Of a stretch of 64,000 nt of DNA, positions 9,152 through 16,461 are shown in pieces. The stretch is from Pseudomonas aestuarii (GTDB lineage Bacteria; Pseudomonadota; Gammaproteobacteria; Pseudomonadales; Pseudomonadaceae): contig NZ_JAQJZJ010000003.1 in assembly GCF_027988105.1 (NCBI RefSeq), positions 434,001-498,000 of the forward strand, read 5' to 3'. A model generated the notes under the pieces. That model saw only the letters and a list, made by a program, of their open reading frames with translations. It did no database searches and was not told where the DNA came from. Within the stretch, counting starts at the first letter, position 1; each line of letters starts with the position of its first letter. Both the position numbers and the translations under genes were made by a program.

Positions 9152-9361
9152 CTAGTCGCCCCGGCTCAACAACTCAGTTCGCATAATCCGCACCTCTCTG
9201 GGCGCTTCCACGCCAATCTTTGCCCAGCTCTGATGGGCGGCGATATCGCACAGGGTGATGGTGATGCCCTGGCGCAGGCTTTCGGCCAGTTGCACGGGGT
9301 CGACGTCATCGGCAACGGTCAACACGAGGGATTCATCAATACGGCGGGTAAGAATCAACAT
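9152..9361 (-). CDS. Prophage CsrA/RsmA-like RNA-binding protein
   Basis: 69 residues beginning MLILTRRIDESLVL, the invariant CsrA opening, with IGVEAPREVRIMRTEL matching the CsrA strand-4/5 region. The two residues central to RNA contact in CsrA (Leu4 and the Arg equivalent to Arg44) are both kept. The central loop is about 12 residues longer than in host CsrA. The start at ATG 9361 is chosen because the family always begins MLILTR. Its leader reads CAAGGATG, a match to the CsrA target core around the Shine-Dalgarno site, so self-repression is plausible. Phage-borne csrA genes are known; the target here is not. Confidence 0.85.
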   Translation of the reverse strand: MLILTRRIDESLVLTVADDVDPVQLAESLRQGITITLCDIAAHQSWAKIGVEAPREVRIMRTELLSRGD

Positions 9362-9428
9362 GGGCGCATCCTTGCAGGGTGAGATATTCCAGAATCCCCC
9401 CGGCACCAGGTCGGGGGTTCGTGTTTCC

Positions 9429-9545
9429 TTACTTGGCTGACTGCGCGTACGCCTCAGATATCCGCAAGATGTCCCCGCGCTGCCGCTTGCTCAACGAGCA
9501 ATAAAGCCTGATCAGGCGTACCAGGTCGGTAAGGTTGCTCAACAT
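9429..9545 (-). CDS. Small ORF in lysogeny operon (38 aa)
   Basis: ATG 9545 has GGAG 7 nt upstream. The predicted peptide starts MLSNLTDLVRLIRLYCSLSK and ends AYAQSAK; it is basic and probably one long amphipathic helix. It lies between the proline-rich micro-gene and csrA on the same strand. A GC-rich inverted repeat (9392-9420) separates it from csrA. I recognise no homologue; support is the start site, position and lack of a competing gene. Confidence 0.45.
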   Translation of the reverse strand: MLSNLTDLVRLIRLYCSLSKRQRGDILRISEAYAQSAK

Positions 9546-9695
9546 GCTGCACTCCAGTCCATTTCCATGTGACGGGCGCCCGGTGCCAAACCAGCACCGC
9601 CTAAAACGCCCGGGAGCGTTCCATTGTCAGCATATGGCAACGTGCCACCAACACAGCAATCAAGTGAATTCAAACGGCTGGCACATTTCGCAACC

Positions 9696-9714
9696 CCCCG
9701 GCTATTGGCCGGGG
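9696..9714 (-). terminator. GC-rich hairpin after the proline-rich micro-gene
   Basis: A 7-bp stem (CCCCGGC / GCCGGGG) with a TATTG loop has no long T-run on either strand. It may attenuate the leftward operon rather than end it. Nothing else was seen in 9546-9724. Confidence 0.4.
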
Positions 9715-9724
9715 CTTGCGCTTA

Positions 9725-9838
9725 CTACTTGTGGCTAATCGGTGGCCTAGGTGGCGGTGGCGGTGGCGGTGGCGGGCGAACATCGTTCCTTACCAACCGT
9801 GTCGGTGGCGGCGGAGGTGGTGGTGGCTTCTGTGACAT
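9725..9838 (-). CDS. Proline-rich micro-protein (37 aa)
   Basis: It starts MSQKPPPPPPPP, has a basic linker (TRLVRNDVR) and a second run of nine prolines, and ends RPPISHK. The Shine-Dalgarno site AGGAG overlaps the stop of the upstream gene (TAGGAGTACTTC-ATG), so the two are coupled. It is too short for most gene callers. The opposite strand shows glycine-rich ORFs that are mirror images of the proline codons. Similar tiny poly-proline proteins occur in other Pseudomonas prophages as far as I recall. Function unknown; polyproline would stall ribosomes without EF-P. Confidence 0.65.
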   Translation of the reverse strand: MSQKPPPPPPPPTRLVRNDVRPPPPPPPPPRPPISHK

Positions 9839-9847
9839 GAAGTACTC

Positions 9848-10372
9848 CTAAAGTTTCGGCAGCATTCCGAAAGAGTAAGCAATGACCGCTAAAGCCGCGG
9901 CAGTGATAAGTGCCATATTGCAGAAGTAGAGGCTGGATGACTTCCTGTCATTGTTCAGTGTGCTGATCGTCCCGCAGTTCATGTAGGCGCGATACAGCAT
10001 TTGCCGCAGCTCGGTAGCGACGATCGCCTCTGGATCGGGTTGGTCGCTGTAGTAAGTAAGCATCTCAACTCGCCAAGATTCCGTGTCGTTGGCAGTTGGA
10101 AGTGCTTGGTCCATCCGGCCCAGCAAAGAATCCACAAAAAAGACAGTGCCAACCACTAGTGCCAAGGCTGAAAGCCCGAAGAACACCCAAAACCAAATCG
10201 TCATGCCGAATGAAAGTTGCTTGTAGTCACCGCCCAGAATCACCGCGTAAAAGCCGACAATCGCAACTATTACAGCTAACGGGATATTCAGCCGAGAAAA
10301 TATCTGCTCTTTGCGGCCAAGCTCATGGAAGTAGATTTTCTCGTAGTGGGCGAACAATTCGTGCTCAGTCAT
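9848..10372 (-). CDS. Prophage membrane protein, three predicted TM helices
   Basis: 174 residues from ATG 10372, which overlaps the upstream stop (TAATG). A charged N-terminal helix (HYEKIYFHELGRKEQ) is followed by TM1 at about 28-46, TM2 at about 55-80, a cytoplasmic or periplasmic acidic/helical segment with ELRQMLYRAYMNCG, and TM3 near the C-terminus. The layout resembles small membrane effectors in phage-exclusion or nucleotide-sensing defence, but I see no diagnostic motif. As a lysogeny-operon gene it may alter the host surface or block superinfection (inference). Confidence 0.65.
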   Translation of the reverse strand: MTEHELFAHYEKIYFHELGRKEQIFSRLNIPLAVIVAIVGFYAVILGGDYKQLSFGMTIWFWVFFGLSALALVVGTVFFVDSLLGRMDQALPTANDTESWRVEMLTYYSDQPDPEAIVATELRQMLYRAYMNCGTISTLNNDRKSSSLYFCNMALITAAALAVIAYSFGMLPKL

Positions 10373-10620
10373 TAACGCCCGCGCTCCGATGACCTGCGAC
10401 CAGTAACTAGGTACCACACGTCCACATCACTGCGCGCATGCAGCGCCTGCAGGTAGTCGATCGGAATGGGGGTGGAGCCCGCCTCGTACCGCTTCTGGGT
10501 GATATCCGGGCGACCGGACAGGTGCGCCAGTTCGTGTACCTCCAGCCCCAGCCGTTCACGCTCTGCGCGCAGGCGCGCGCCGAAGGCCGTGTCGTCGTCG
10601 AGTTCGATCAGCTCTTGCAC
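10372..10620 (-). CDS. XRE-family HTH regulator (short)
   Basis: 82 residues. The HTH runs from about residue 13 to 60 (ARLRAERERLGLEVHELA, then a PDITQKRYEAG recognition-helix region). The C-terminal tail DVDVWYLVTGRR matches GVDVLYLLTGNR in the neighbouring repressor (10962-11297), so the two genes are probably related by duplication. The GTG start at 10620 lies inside the end of the upstream DUF2511 gene. It lacks any dimerisation or peptidase domain. Confidence 0.75.
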   Translation of the reverse strand: MQELIELDDDTAFGARLRAERERLGLEVHELAHLSGRPDITQKRYEAGSTPIPIDYLQALHARSDVDVWYLVTGRRSSERGR

Positions 10621-10952
10621 AGTGCAAGCCCTCGCTCGATCAGCGGCCCCACACTGACCTTGGTGCCAGGTATCGCCGGGTTATCCAGCCAGATAGCCTC
10701 GAGCGGATCCAGCCCCAAACGCTTGGCCTGGCTGCTGGCGGTGCCGTTCAGCGGGTACATACGCCCGCTTTCCGGATCGGATGCCACCACGGCATTGCCT
10801 GGCATGCACAGCAGGTGCATTTCTTCGCCTTTGAACGGCCAGTCCTGGCCGTAGTCCTCGGCGCTCACCAGCTCGATATTGGCGGCGGCCGCCGCAGTGA
10901 CCGCAAGCAGCAGGCCGGCGATCGCCAGCCCGAACAATCCATTCCTGGTCAT
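10608..10952 (-). CDS. DUF2511 (YebY-like) secreted protein
   Basis: 114 residues. The start is set at ATG 10952, since the ATG at 10958 directly abuts the AAGGA site. A signal peptide (MTRNGLFGLAIAGLLLAV...AAAA) is followed by a domain with WPFKGEEMHLLCMPGNAVV, YPLNG and a LIERGLALC end. This matches E. coli YebY, where two cysteines flank the domain. YebY is periplasmic and encoded beside copper genes in E. coli. On a prophage it is probably a lysogenic-conversion gene. It overlaps the downstream XRE gene by 13 bp. Confidence 0.8.
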   Translation of the reverse strand: MTRNGLFGLAIAGLLLAVTAAAAANIELVSAEDYGQDWPFKGEEMHLLCMPGNAVVASDPESGRMYPLNGTASSQAKRLGLDPLEAIWLDNPAIPGTKVSVGPLIERGLALCKS

Positions 10953-10961
10953 CGACATTCC

Positions 10962-11297
10962 TTAGATTTTGTAATTCGCCAGCGCCTCGGCCACGCGCTC
11001 GACCGAGGCCCTGCTCTCCTCGGTCATGCTCCGGTACTGCTCGAGCACCTTGGCCTCCCCCGCGCTGAGGCTTTCACCGTCGGCCGCTGCTCGGTTGCCG
11101 GTCAACAGGTACAGCACGTCGACACCCATGCCCTGCACGGTGCTGAGGTAGCGGATATCAGGCGAGCTGGATTCCAGTTCGTAGGCCTTTTGCGTGCCGC
11201 GACTGACCCCAGCAGCTATGCCGAAATCGGTCTGATTCAGGCCCAGCCGATCACGCTCTTCGCGCAGGCGTTCGCCGACCCCGGGGGTTATGAGCAT
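10962..11297 (-). CDS. Prophage repressor-like XRE protein
   Basis: 111 residues from ATG 11297 (MLITPGVGERLREERDRLGL). The HTH spans about residues 8-62 (NQTDFGIAAGVSRGTQKAYE). A helical C-terminus (SMTEESRASVERVAEALANY) may dimerise. There is no LexA-like peptidase domain, so induction would not be by RecA self-cleavage. No Shine-Dalgarno site precedes the ATG, suggesting leaderless or weak translation. It is divergent from the Cro/gp16-like gene across 11298-11372, the layout of a lysis/lysogeny switch. Confidence 0.8.
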   Translation of the reverse strand: MLITPGVGERLREERDRLGLNQTDFGIAAGVSRGTQKAYELESSSPDIRYLSTVQGMGVDVLYLLTGNRAAADGESLSAGEAKVLEQYRSMTEESRASVERVAEALANYKI

Positions 11298-11355
11298 TTT
11301 TTTGATCAATATCAGTTGACTTGAACAGATTTCTGCCCAAGAATCCCCTTCATCA

Positions 11356-11380
11356 AACACGATTAAACACGGATGAACAC
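11356..11380 (+). promoter_or_regulatory. Candidate switch operator: three AACAC repeats at 10-bp spacing
   Basis: AACAC occurs at 11356-11360, 11366-11370 and 11376-11380, exactly one helical turn apart, between the divergent repressor and Cro-like genes. The last copy overlaps one of the two possible start codons of the Cro-like gene. This fits a same-face protein-binding array, most simply for the repressor or the Cro-like protein. Confidence 0.5.
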
Positions 11381-11582
11381 TATGCATTCCCTACTAACTC
11401 CCGAGCAAGCCCGCGCGGCTCTTGACCGCGAGGGGATCAGCATTGCCGAGTTTTGTCGCACCCATGACTTGAACAGAAATATGGTCAGCGACCTGCTCAA
11501 CGGCCGTAAGAAAGGCAAACGCGGCGAAGCACATCGCGCCGCCGTATTACTCGGCATCAAAGATGGCGTGGTTAAACCGTAA
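11373..11582 (+). CDS. Cro-like/BcepMu gp16-family DNA-binding protein
   Basis: 69 residues. LLTPEQARAALDREGISIAEF, then a recognition helix (NRNMVSDLLNGRKKGKRGEAH) and AAVLLGI, matches the phage-associated gp16/YdaS-like HTH family. ATG 11373 or ATG 11382 may be used; neither has a strong Shine-Dalgarno site. It is divergent from the repressor and first in the early operon, so it is the likely lytic-side switch protein. The stop overlaps the next start (TAATG). Confidence 0.75.
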   Translation: MNTMHSLLTPEQARAALDREGISIAEFCRTHDLNRNMVSDLLNGRKKGKRGEAHRAAVLLGIKDGVVKP

Positions 11583-12085
11583 TGCGCTTAGGGACAGGGG
11601 AAAACCAGAAGATGAAACGCCCGATTCTAGAAACCCGCCGACAGGTCATGAGTGCTGTAGTCAGCGCCTACCCGGGCGGCCGTGAATGCGCCGCCAGCCG
11701 CCTGGGCCTGAGCACGGTCAAGAAGCTCGACAACCATGTGTACGAGAACGCCGGCAGCCAACCGCTCACCGACGAACAGATCCACATGCTCGAGCAGCAG
11801 GCCGGCACCACCCACCTGCCGGACTACATCTGCGCCCTGTACGGCGGCGTCTACGTGGCCATGCCCGAGGCCGAGACGCTGGACAACCTCGACCTCTACA
11901 CCCGCTCCCTGGCCACCGACGTGAAGAAGGGCCATGTCGACCAGGTGATTGCCCAGGCCTTGGCAGATGGCGTGATCAACGAGGCCGAGCTGGCCACCAT
12001 CATCGCCGCCCACCGCGAACACATCGCCGCCCGCCATAGCGAAGTCAGCGCCGTGATCACCCTGCACACGGTGGTCAAGCCATGA
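11582..12085 (+). CDS. Phage regulatory CII-like protein (Phage_CP76 type)
   Basis: 167 residues. The N-terminal HTH-like segment (VVSAYPGGRECAASRLGLSTVKKLDNHVYE) and the QPLTDEQIHMLEQQAGT segment are characteristic of the P2-type CII/CP76 regulators found after the cro-like gene in many prophages. The TAATG overlap favours start 11582; ATG 11612 is possible. The C-terminal half is helical. It ends in an ATGA overlap with the zinc-finger gene. It probably controls early transcription; the DNA site is unknown. Confidence 0.7.
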   Translation: MRLGTGENQKMKRPILETRRQVMSAVVSAYPGGRECAASRLGLSTVKKLDNHVYENAGSQPLTDEQIHMLEQQAGTTHLPDYICALYGGVYVAMPEAETLDNLDLYTRSLATDVKKGHVDQVIAQALADGVINEAELATIIAAHREHIAARHSEVSAVITLHTVVKP

Positions 12086-12375
12086 GCGTCTACAAGCTGG
12101 TGTGCCCGGCCTGCGGTAACCGCATGCGCATCCGTAACAGCGAGGGCCAGACCCCGGTGTTCCGCAGCATGTACGCCCAGTGCACCCACATCCCCTGCGG
12201 CGCCACCTTTAGCGGCTCGCTCAGCTGGGACTACGCCCTGAGCCCCTCCGGCCTGGACCAGCCGCGACTGGCGCTGCCGCTGGCCCCTTCGGCCGTGCGC
12301 AAGCAGGCCCAGCAGGACTTTCGCGAACACACCGACCAACTCGACCTGCTCGATGCAGTGGAGGCAACAGCATGA
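12082..12375 (+). CDS. Ogr/Delta-like zinc-finger late activator
   Basis: 97 residues. CPACG at 10-14 and CTHIPC at about 36-41 form the four-cysteine finger spaced as in P2 Ogr. R-I-R-N and FRSMYAQC flank the second pair and match the family (C-X2-C...C-X4-C). Ogr proteins bind upstream of late promoters and contact RNA polymerase alpha. In P2 the gene lies after D; here it sits in the early operon, so late expression would follow early transcription directly. Confidence 0.85.
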   Translation: MSVYKLVCPACGNRMRIRNSEGQTPVFRSMYAQCTHIPCGATFSGSLSWDYALSPSGLDQPRLALPLAPSAVRKQAQQDFREHTDQLDLLDAVEATA

Positions 12376-12719
12376 ACATCCTCAGCCAACCGGATTACCG
12401 CGACAGCATGCAGGCCGCCGCCCTGGGCTTTCTCCAACGCCACCAGAGCGAGCACCTGGCCGACGATGGCGCACTGTTCGACCGCGCCACCAGCCACCTG
12501 GTCAACACGCTGGAAGTGCCGGTGTTCATGGCGCCGCGCTTGGTGCACCTGGCCATGAGCAACTTGGGCAAGCCACAGCAACCCTGGATCGGCATCGACC
12601 TGGCCATCGGTACCGACCGCAGCAGCGATGTGTGGGTGATCGACCGGCGTAACGGCGAGCGCGCCCTGATGCCACGCCGCATCCTGCCCAGCCGCTTCAT
12701 CACCAGCCACAACCTCTAA
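12372..12719 (+). CDS. Hypothetical early-operon protein
   Basis: 115 residues, ATGA-coupled to the Ogr-like gene. A helical N-terminus is followed by VFMAPRLVHLAMS and a C-terminal strand region with VWVIDRRNGERALMPRRILPS. No catalytic motif or membrane segment is visible. The tight coupling and normal codon use say it is expressed. Function unknown. Confidence 0.7.
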   Translation: MNILSQPDYRDSMQAAALGFLQRHQSEHLADDGALFDRATSHLVNTLEVPVFMAPRLVHLAMSNLGKPQQPWIGIDLAIGTDRSSDVWVIDRRNGERALMPRRILPSRFITSHNL

Positions 12720-12724
12720 ACCCA

Positions 12725-12763
12725 TTGCCCCTGCCTATGCCCGCCCACCGTGGGCAGGGGCAA
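12725..12763 (+). promoter_or_regulatory. Long hairpin in early-operon gap
   Basis: An 11-bp perfect stem (TTGCCCCTGCC / GGCAGGGGCAA) encloses a 17-nt loop. There is no T-tract, so it is not a standard terminator. It sits 24 bp before the next start codon and could protect or expose it. Confidence 0.5.
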
Positions 12764-12786
12764 GTTGCGCCCGATTGGTGACCGTT

Positions 12787-13026
12787 ATGAATGACATCAG
12801 CGTTTCCATCCAACTGAACCAGAGCCAGGCCGAGGCGTATTTGCGCTGGCTGGTCAACCAGTACGAGCAGGCCATGGCCGCGTGCTGGTACTCCGACCGC
12901 TACCGCTACGTGGCCGAGGGCTTTCGTGCCCAGCGCGTGCTAGCCGACCACCCACACATCGCCGGCATCTGCCGCAGCGCCCGCGAACTGCGCAAGCAGC
13001 TGGCCGAGCAGGGAGTGCAGGCATGA
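12787..13026 (+). CDS. Hypothetical small protein
   Basis: 79 residues from ATG 12787 (MNDISVSIQLNQSQAEAYLRWL); an upstream in-frame TTG at 12775 is less likely. The protein is mostly helical and Tyr/Trp-rich around residues 19-45. It ends in an ATGA overlap with the next gene. No recognised family. Confidence 0.65.
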   Translation: MNDISVSIQLNQSQAEAYLRWLVNQYEQAMAACWYSDRYRYVAEGFRAQRVLADHPHIAGICRSARELRKQLAEQGVQA

Positions 13027-13289
13027 GCCCCGCCGTTAAAGCCGCACTCGAGGCGTCCGCCCCCTTGGCCCGCCACATCGCCAACCGGCCTATGGCCCTG
13101 GGCTGGCTCAGCCAGCTGGAGAAGGCCGCGCGCGCCGGCAATACCCTGGGCCTTTACGAATACCAGGACCGGTTGAGCGGCTACCTCACGGCCATGGCCG
13201 ACAACTACCTCATTCAGTGGGGCGTCACTCAGCAGGCCCTGCGCGACCTGCAAAACCTCGCCACCACCTGGGAGCAGTTTGGCCAATGA
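13023..13289 (+). CDS. Hypothetical small helical protein
   Basis: 88 residues from ATG 13023, coupled at both ends by ATGA overlaps (upstream gene and primase). Alanine/leucine-rich helices with a final ALRDLQNLATTWEQFGQ. No domain recognised. The coupling to the replication gene suggests co-translation with it. Confidence 0.65.
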   Translation: MSPAVKAALEASAPLARHIANRPMALGWLSQLEKAARAGNTLGLYEYQDRLSGYLTAMADNYLIQWGVTQQALRDLQNLATTWEQFGQ

Positions 13290-16006
13290 AGACCATGGAC
13301 CGCGAGATCCGCAGCGAAGTACTGCGCCGCCTGGAAAGCGACTACGGCCTGCAGCACGCCAAAGGCACGCCCTGGATGCGCAAGGGCACCTGCCCGAGCT
13401 GCGGCAAGCGTGAGCTGTATTCCCGCCAGGACGAGCCCTGGTTCATCCGCTGTGGCCGCGAGAGCAAGTGCGGCGAGCAGTGGCACGTCAAAGAGCTGTT
13501 CGAGGATCTGTTCGACGACTGGAGCAAGCGCGCCCCGGCCACCGAGGCCAACCCCAACGCCTCGGCCGACAACTACCTGCTGTTCGCCCGCGGCTTCGAC
13601 CTGAGCCTGATCAAGGGCTGCTACAGCCAGGACAACTACTGGAGCCGCGAGATCAACGAAGGCAGCGCCACCGTGCGCTTCGCCCTGGACAAAGGCGGCT
13701 ACTGGGAACGCCTGATCGATCGCCCGCACCGCTTCGGCAAGATGAAAGCGCGCTTCGCCCCTGGCCAGTCACCGAAGGGCCACTGGTGGTGCCCGCCATG
13801 CGTCGACCTGCTCGAGGCCAAAGAGTTGTGGATTGTCGAGGGCATCTTCGACGCCATCGCCCTGCTGCACCACGGCATCGCCGCCGTGTCGGCCATGAGC
13901 AGCGCCTACTTCCCCGAGGAGTCGCTCAAGGAACTGTCACGCCAGCGTGGCGGCAAGCTGCCGCGCCTGGTCTGGGCGCTGGACAACGAGCCCGGCGCGC
14001 ACCGCTACACCCGCAAGCACGTCAAGCTGGCCAGCGACCTGGGCTACAGCTGCGTGGCGGCGCAGATCCCCCAGCGCGAGCGCAAGGTCGACTGGAACGA
14101 CCTGCACCAGCGCTGGGCCTTCATCGATGACGCCGAAAAGCGTGCCGATAAAGTCGAGCGCGATCTGGACGAAGCCCGCTACCACGGCGCCCTGCTGCTG
14201 GCCGAGAGCGCCACTGAGAAGGGCGTGCTGATGTACGACTGGAACGAGCGTAACGAATTCCACTTCGGCTACAGCAGCCGCATGTACTGGTTCAAGATGG
14301 ACATGGACAAGTTCACCAAGGCCAAGCATCAGCTCGAAAGCTCCGAGCGCCAAGATGACCAGTTGCTCAACGATCGTCAGATCCGCGACAAAGCCCTGCG
14401 CCAGTGCGGCGCCGTGGTCGAAATCGCCAACTGCTACCCCACCGCCCTGTACTTCCAGCGCAACGAGGTGACCGACGAGAGCTGGTACTACTTCCGCGTC
14501 GACTTCCCGCACGACGCCCCGGCGGTGCGCAACACCTTCACCGGCGGGCAGGTAGCAGCTGCCAGCGAGTTCAAGAAGCGCCTGCTCGGCATGGCCGCCG
14601 GCGCGATGTTCGCCGGTACCGGCGGTCAGCTCGACAAGATCATGAAAGACCAGCTCTACGGCCTGAAAACCGTGCAGACCATTGACTACGTGGGCTACAG
14701 CAAAGAGCACAGCTGTTATGTGTTCGGCGACGTGGCGGTGCATGGCGGCCTGGTCGAGAAGGCCAACGCCGAGGACTACTTCGAGTTCAAGAAGCTGCGC
14801 CTCAAGACCCTGCAGAAGTCCATCCGCCTGGAGATCGCCCGCGACAGCCACGGCTATCGGCAGGAGTGGCTCGACTGGCTGTGGATTAGCTTCGGTACCC
14901 AGGGCCTGGTGGCGCTGGCCTTCTGGTTTGGCTCGCTGTTCGCCGAGCAGATCCGCGCCGAGTTTCAGAGCTTCCCCTTCCTGGAGGTGACCGGCGAGGC
15001 CGGCGCTGGCAAGACCACCCTGCTCAACTTTCTGTGGAAGCTGCTCGGCCGCCCCGACGAAGAAGGCAAAGACCCCTCGAAGATGACCCGCGCCGGCCTG
15101 CGCCGCTGGATGGGCCAGATATCGGGCATGCCCCTGGTGCTGCTCGAGGCCGACCGCAGCGACAACGATCGCGGCCCGGCCAAGGCCTATGACTGGGACG
15201 AGCTCAAGCCGCTGTTCAACGGCGGCACCCTGGGCGTCACGGGCGTGAAGACGGCCGGCAACGAAACCTATGAGCCACCGTTTCGCGGCACCATCGCCAT
15301 CAGCCAGAACGCCACGGTGACCGCCAGCGAGGCCATCCTCACGCGCATCATCAAGCTGCACTTCGTGCGCCCCGAGGTCACCAGTGCCAGCCGCGCGGCG
15401 GTCGATAACCTCAACCACCTCAGCACGCTGGACGTCAGCCACTTTCTGCTGATGGCCGTGAAGGCCGAGCAGGCGGTGCTCGAGGTGTTCCGCCGCCAGG
15501 TCAAGGTGCATGAGGGCACCCTGCGCGCCCTCAACCAGATCCGCGTCGAGCGGATCATCAAGAACCACGCCCAGCTGATGGCAGCGGTCGACGCCCTGCG
15601 CCTGATGGTGCCCATCACCGACCAGCAGCACAGCGCGGCACTCGCCGAACTCACCCGCATGGCCATCGAGCGCCAGGGCGCGATCAACGCCGACCCGCAG
15701 GAAGTGGCCGAGTTCTGGGAGGTCTACGAGTACCTGGAAAGCATTAGCGATGACCCGATGGTGAACCACAGCAAGAACGACCTGATCGCCATCAACCTCA
15801 ACGAGTTCTGCGAGCGGGCGGCGGAGCACCGGCAGAAGGTCGCTGATATCGCCACCCTGCGCAACCTGCTGAAAAGCAGCCGCAGCCGCACCTACGTCGA
15901 GAGCAACAAGAGCGTCGACAGCGCCGTGCGCGCGGCCTTCAACCTGCGCAACCAGATGTCCCCGCGCTGCACCACCGTCAAATGCTGGATTTTCAAGGCG
16001 AAGTAA
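13286..16006 (+). CDS. Phage primase/helicase-like protein (zinc ribbon + toprim + P-loop ATPase)
   Basis: 906 residues from ATG 13286. The N-terminus has a CHC2-like zinc ribbon (TCPSCGKRELY ... RCGRESKCG, about 35-62). A toprim domain follows, with ELWIVEGIFDAIAL (about 180-195) and VWALDNEPGAH (about 228). The C-terminal half has a Walker A box, GEAGAGKTTLL, near residue 570, and LVLLEADRSDND near 617 as a likely Walker B. This is the layout of primase-helicases of P4 alpha/TOPRIM type; P2 itself uses protein A, so the replication module has been exchanged. It probably primes and unwinds phage DNA at an origin I could not identify. Confidence 0.85.
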   Translation: MKTMDREIRSEVLRRLESDYGLQHAKGTPWMRKGTCPSCGKRELYSRQDEPWFIRCGRESKCGEQWHVKELFEDLFDDWSKRAPATEANPNASADNYLLFARGFDLSLIKGCYSQDNYWSREINEGSATVRFALDKGGYWERLIDRPHRFGKMKARFAPGQSPKGHWWCPPCVDLLEAKELWIVEGIFDAIALLHHGIAAVSAMSSAYFPEESLKELSRQRGGKLPRLVWALDNEPGAHRYTRKHVKLASDLGYSCVAAQIPQRERKVDWNDLHQRWAFIDDAEKRADKVERDLDEARYHGALLLAESATEKGVLMYDWNERNEFHFGYSSRMYWFKMDMDKFTKAKHQLESSERQDDQLLNDRQIRDKALRQCGAVVEIANCYPTALYFQRNEVTDESWYYFRVDFPHDAPAVRNTFTGGQVAAASEFKKRLLGMAAGAMFAGTGGQLDKIMKDQLYGLKTVQTIDYVGYSKEHSCYVFGDVAVHGGLVEKANAEDYFEFKKLRLKTLQKSIRLEIARDSHGYRQEWLDWLWISFGTQGLVALAFWFGSLFAEQIRAEFQSFPFLEVTGEAGAGKTTLLNFLWKLLGRPDEEGKDPSKMTRAGLRRWMGQISGMPLVLLEADRSDNDRGPAKAYDWDELKPLFNGGTLGVTGVKTAGNETYEPPFRGTIAISQNATVTASEAILTRIIKLHFVRPEVTSASRAAVDNLNHLSTLDVSHFLLMAVKAEQAVLEVFRRQVKVHEGTLRALNQIRVERIIKNHAQLMAAVDALRLMVPITDQQHSAALAELTRMAIERQGAINADPQEVAEFWEVYEYLESISDDPMVNHSKNDLIAINLNEFCERAAEHRQKVADIATLRNLLKSSRSRTYVESNKSVDSAVRAAFNLRNQMSPRCTTVKCWIFKAK

Positions 16007-16028
16007 GCAGGCCAAACAGGGAAAAGAA

Positions 16029-16418
16029 ATGACGACTTACCTCTACATCATCGGAGCGCCTGGATCCGAATCATGCGTCGCCAAAGTCGGGATTACAGAG
16101 TCCCCCTATAGCCGCCTGAATCAGATATTCACCGGCTGCAGGCGCCGGAAATACCTGGCGCCAGAAGGACTTGAGCTATTTGCTCTATATCGCTTTGACC
16201 ATAGGCATGACGCGCAACTCATTGAGCGGACGATCCTTCTACTGAATCAAGCGGCGAAATCCGACCCAAGAACGCTCGGCTGGTTAATGGTCAGCCCCCT
16301 GCTTTTGGCGCCACAGATTCTTGTTCTTACAAGCCTGCTCGGGATTCACGCCGAGAAGATTAATTGCTCATTCACCAGGCTCGACCTGGAAGTACTTGAA
16401 GTTAGTACCGCTGTTTAA
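16029..16418 (+). CDS. GIY-YIG-like (T5orf172-type) protein, accessory
   Basis: 129 residues. The opening YLYIIGAPGSESCVAKVGIT..P..RLNQIFTG has the Y-I-G ... K-V/I-G-I-T ... R-L pattern of GIY-YIG nuclease-fold proteins such as T5orf172. E at ERTILLLNQ could be the distal acid. The catalytic set is not fully obvious, so it may be non-catalytic. Codon use and base composition are visibly less G+C-rich than both neighbours, pointing to recent acquisition as a moron. Confidence 0.55.
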   Translation: MTTYLYIIGAPGSESCVAKVGITESPYSRLNQIFTGCRRRKYLAPEGLELFALYRFDHRHDAQLIERTILLLNQAAKSDPRTLGWLMVSPLLLAPQILVLTSLLGIHAEKINCSFTRLDLEVLEVSTAV

Positions 16419-16420
16419 CC

Positions 16421-16438
16421 CAGGCGCTGCAACGCCTG
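16421..16438 (+). promoter_or_regulatory. CTGCAA-loop leader hairpin, copy A
   Basis: Stem CAGGCG / CGCCTG with loop CTGCAA. It is followed, after a short C/A-rich linker, by CCCCAAAGGAGAAGCACC and the start codon at 16462. See copies B and C. Confidence 0.65.
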
Positions 16439-16461
16439 CACCACCCCAAAGGAGAAGCACC

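Noticed and set aside
9624..9851. Plus-strand glycine-rich ORF
   Set aside because: It is the mirror image of the proline codons of the minus-strand micro-gene, which has the better start site and operon position.
13937..16015. 692-codon minus-strand ORF opposite the primase
   Set aside because: Composition bias only; toprim and Walker motifs identify the plus strand as coding.
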